Source: Candidatus Omnitrophota bacterium
GTDB lineage: Bacteria; Omnitrophota; Koll11; Duberdicusellales; 4484-171
Assembly (NCBI GenBank): GCA_021735115.1
Contig: JAIPHQ010000051.1
Coordinates: 1 to 6,098, forward strand
Direction: 5' to 3'
Length of the DNA stretch: 6,098 nt
Shown here in pieces: positions 5,366-6,098 of this stretch. The notes below the pieces were generated by a model. The model did no database searches and was not told the origin of the DNA. It was given only the letters and a program-made list of their open reading frames with translations. Position 1 is the first letter of the stretch. Every line of letters starts with the position of its first letter. A program made the translations under genes and the position numbers.

Positions 5366-6098
5366 TTGCTAAAATTAGGGGTTCATGTATCAGCTGCTGG
5401 TAAGATTTATAAATCAATTGAAAGGGCAGAAAAGCTTGGCTGCAATACTATGCAAATATTTGCCCGTAATCCCCGGCAATGGAGGAGAAAATCTTTAAGT
5501 TCGGAAGATATTGAAATATTTAGAAAAAAAAGAGAAAAATCAAAGATAGATCCGGTTGTTGTCCATGCACCTTACCTTCTTAATCTTGCTTCCGGGAAAG
5601 AAAGTTTTCATAAAATAACCATAAGAGAATTTAGCAAAGACTTAATTGAAGCTGACAAATTAGGCATAAATTATTTAGTAACTCATATGGGTTCCTATAA
5701 AAAAAGCACAGAAAAGGCTGGTCTTTTGAAAATAGTTGAAGCCTTGAATTTGATTTTGGAAAATACGAAGGGTTCAAAGACTCAAGTTCTTATTGAAAAT
5801 ACTGCCGGAAGCGGGAGTTGGCTGGGTTATAAATTTTCTCATTTTAAATTTATTTTTGATAAAATAAAAATGAAGAATCGTTTGGGGGTTTGCCTTGATA
5901 CAGCTCATGCTTGGGCAGCTGGTTATCAGATAAATAAAAAAAAGAATCTCCAAGAGCTTATTTCAGAGATTGATCGAGAAGTAGGAATAGATAAGTTGAA
6001 GGTAATCCATCTTAATGATACCCAAGTTGAATTGGGATCACGCCTGGATCGTCATTTTCATATTGGAGGAGGAAACATTGGTAAGGATGGATTTCGCC
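5366..6098 (+). CDS. nfo: Endonuclease IV (AP endonuclease), 3'-truncated by the window edge
   Basis: Cleaves DNA 5' to abasic sites and trims blocked 3' ends in base-excision repair, using a three-zinc centre in a TIM barrel. 244 codons are visible; the family is usually about 280-300 residues, so some 35-55 are missing. The N-terminus LGVHVSAAGK (4-13) and QIFARNPRQW (30-39) are typical of the family. Counting from the TTG, the expected metal ligands are H67 (VVHAPY), H107 (VTHMGS), E144 (IENTAG), D178 and H181 (CLDTAHAW), H215 (IHLND), D228 and H230 (LDRHFH). They line up with E. coli H69, H109, E145, D179, H182, H216, D229 and H231. The last ligand, equivalent to E261, falls beyond the window. 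The glycine-rich GGGNIG motif is present. The start codon is TTG, preceded by AAGGA and directly by an in-frame TAA; the next ATG is codon 29, inside the conserved core. It probably shares the tRNA-Ala transcript. Confidence 0.96.
   Translation, partial: MLKLGVHVSAAGKIYKSIERAEKLGCNTMQIFARNPRQWRRKSLSSEDIEIFRKKREKSKIDPVVVHAPYLLNLASGKESFHKITIREFSKDLIEADKLGINYLVTHMGSYKKSTEKAGLLKIVEALNLILENTKGSKTQVLIENTAGSGSWLGYKFSHFKFIFDKIKMKNRLGVCLDTAHAWAAGYQINKKKNLQELISEIDREVGIDKLKVIHLNDTQVELGSRLDRHFHIGGGNIGKDGFR

Noticed and set aside
1..6098. Search for CRISPR arrays, insertion-sequence ends, attachment sites next to the tRNAs, riboswitches or a defence or toxin module
   Set aside because: No spaced repeats, transposase or integrase fragments, duplicated tRNA 3' ends or recognised riboswitch cores were seen. 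Apart from the 140-bp tRNA spacer, the window is almost fully occupied by housekeeping genes.

Overview
The window is a compact, AT-rich bacterial chromosome segment of housekeeping genes. It carries an argS–recJ pair on the + strand, rpmB and a Ski2/Mtr4-type helicase on the − strand, two divergent tRNA genes (Leu-CAA on −, Ala-GGC on +), and the start of an endonuclease IV gene (nfo) on +. Both edges cut through genes: argS lacks its N-terminal part and nfo lacks its last few dozen codons. I see no mobile element, CRISPR array, prophage, toxin–antitoxin or defence locus.

The promoters look bacterial (TTGACA / TATAAT-like hexamers). Shine-Dalgarno use is mixed: strong for rpmB, modest for nfo, and not visible for recJ or the helicase. 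Neither tRNA gene encodes its CCA end. The four-cysteine L28 with its GKKTTG / KRKFHPNLQ segment, the short Ski2-like helicase and the AT-rich composition remind me of uncultured lineages such as Omnitrophota (old OP3). That is recollection and inference only; nothing here proves the phylum.

Layout: argS (1-1086) is followed 12 bp later by recJ (1099-2757), very probably one transcript. recJ runs convergently into rpmB (2734-2982, −), overlapping it by 24 bp. rpmB lies 55 bp downstream of the helicase gene (3038-4975, −) but has its own good promoter in that gap. Upstream of the helicase is tRNA-Leu (5027-5109, −). A 140-bp divergent control region follows, with a five-copy heptamer repeat and back-to-back promoters whose −35 boxes form one perfect palindrome. 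tRNA-Ala (5250-5322, +) and nfo (from 5366, TTG start) come last and are probably co-transcribed.

Functionally this is translation (ArgS, L28, two tRNAs), DNA repair (RecJ single-strand exonuclease, Nfo AP endonuclease) and probable RNA remodelling (helicase). The content is ordinary. The features most worth a second look are the shared palindromic tRNA promoter core, the heptamer repeat in the predicted pre-tRNA-Leu leader, and the helicase start, which sits next to a −10 box and has no Shine-Dalgarno sequence.
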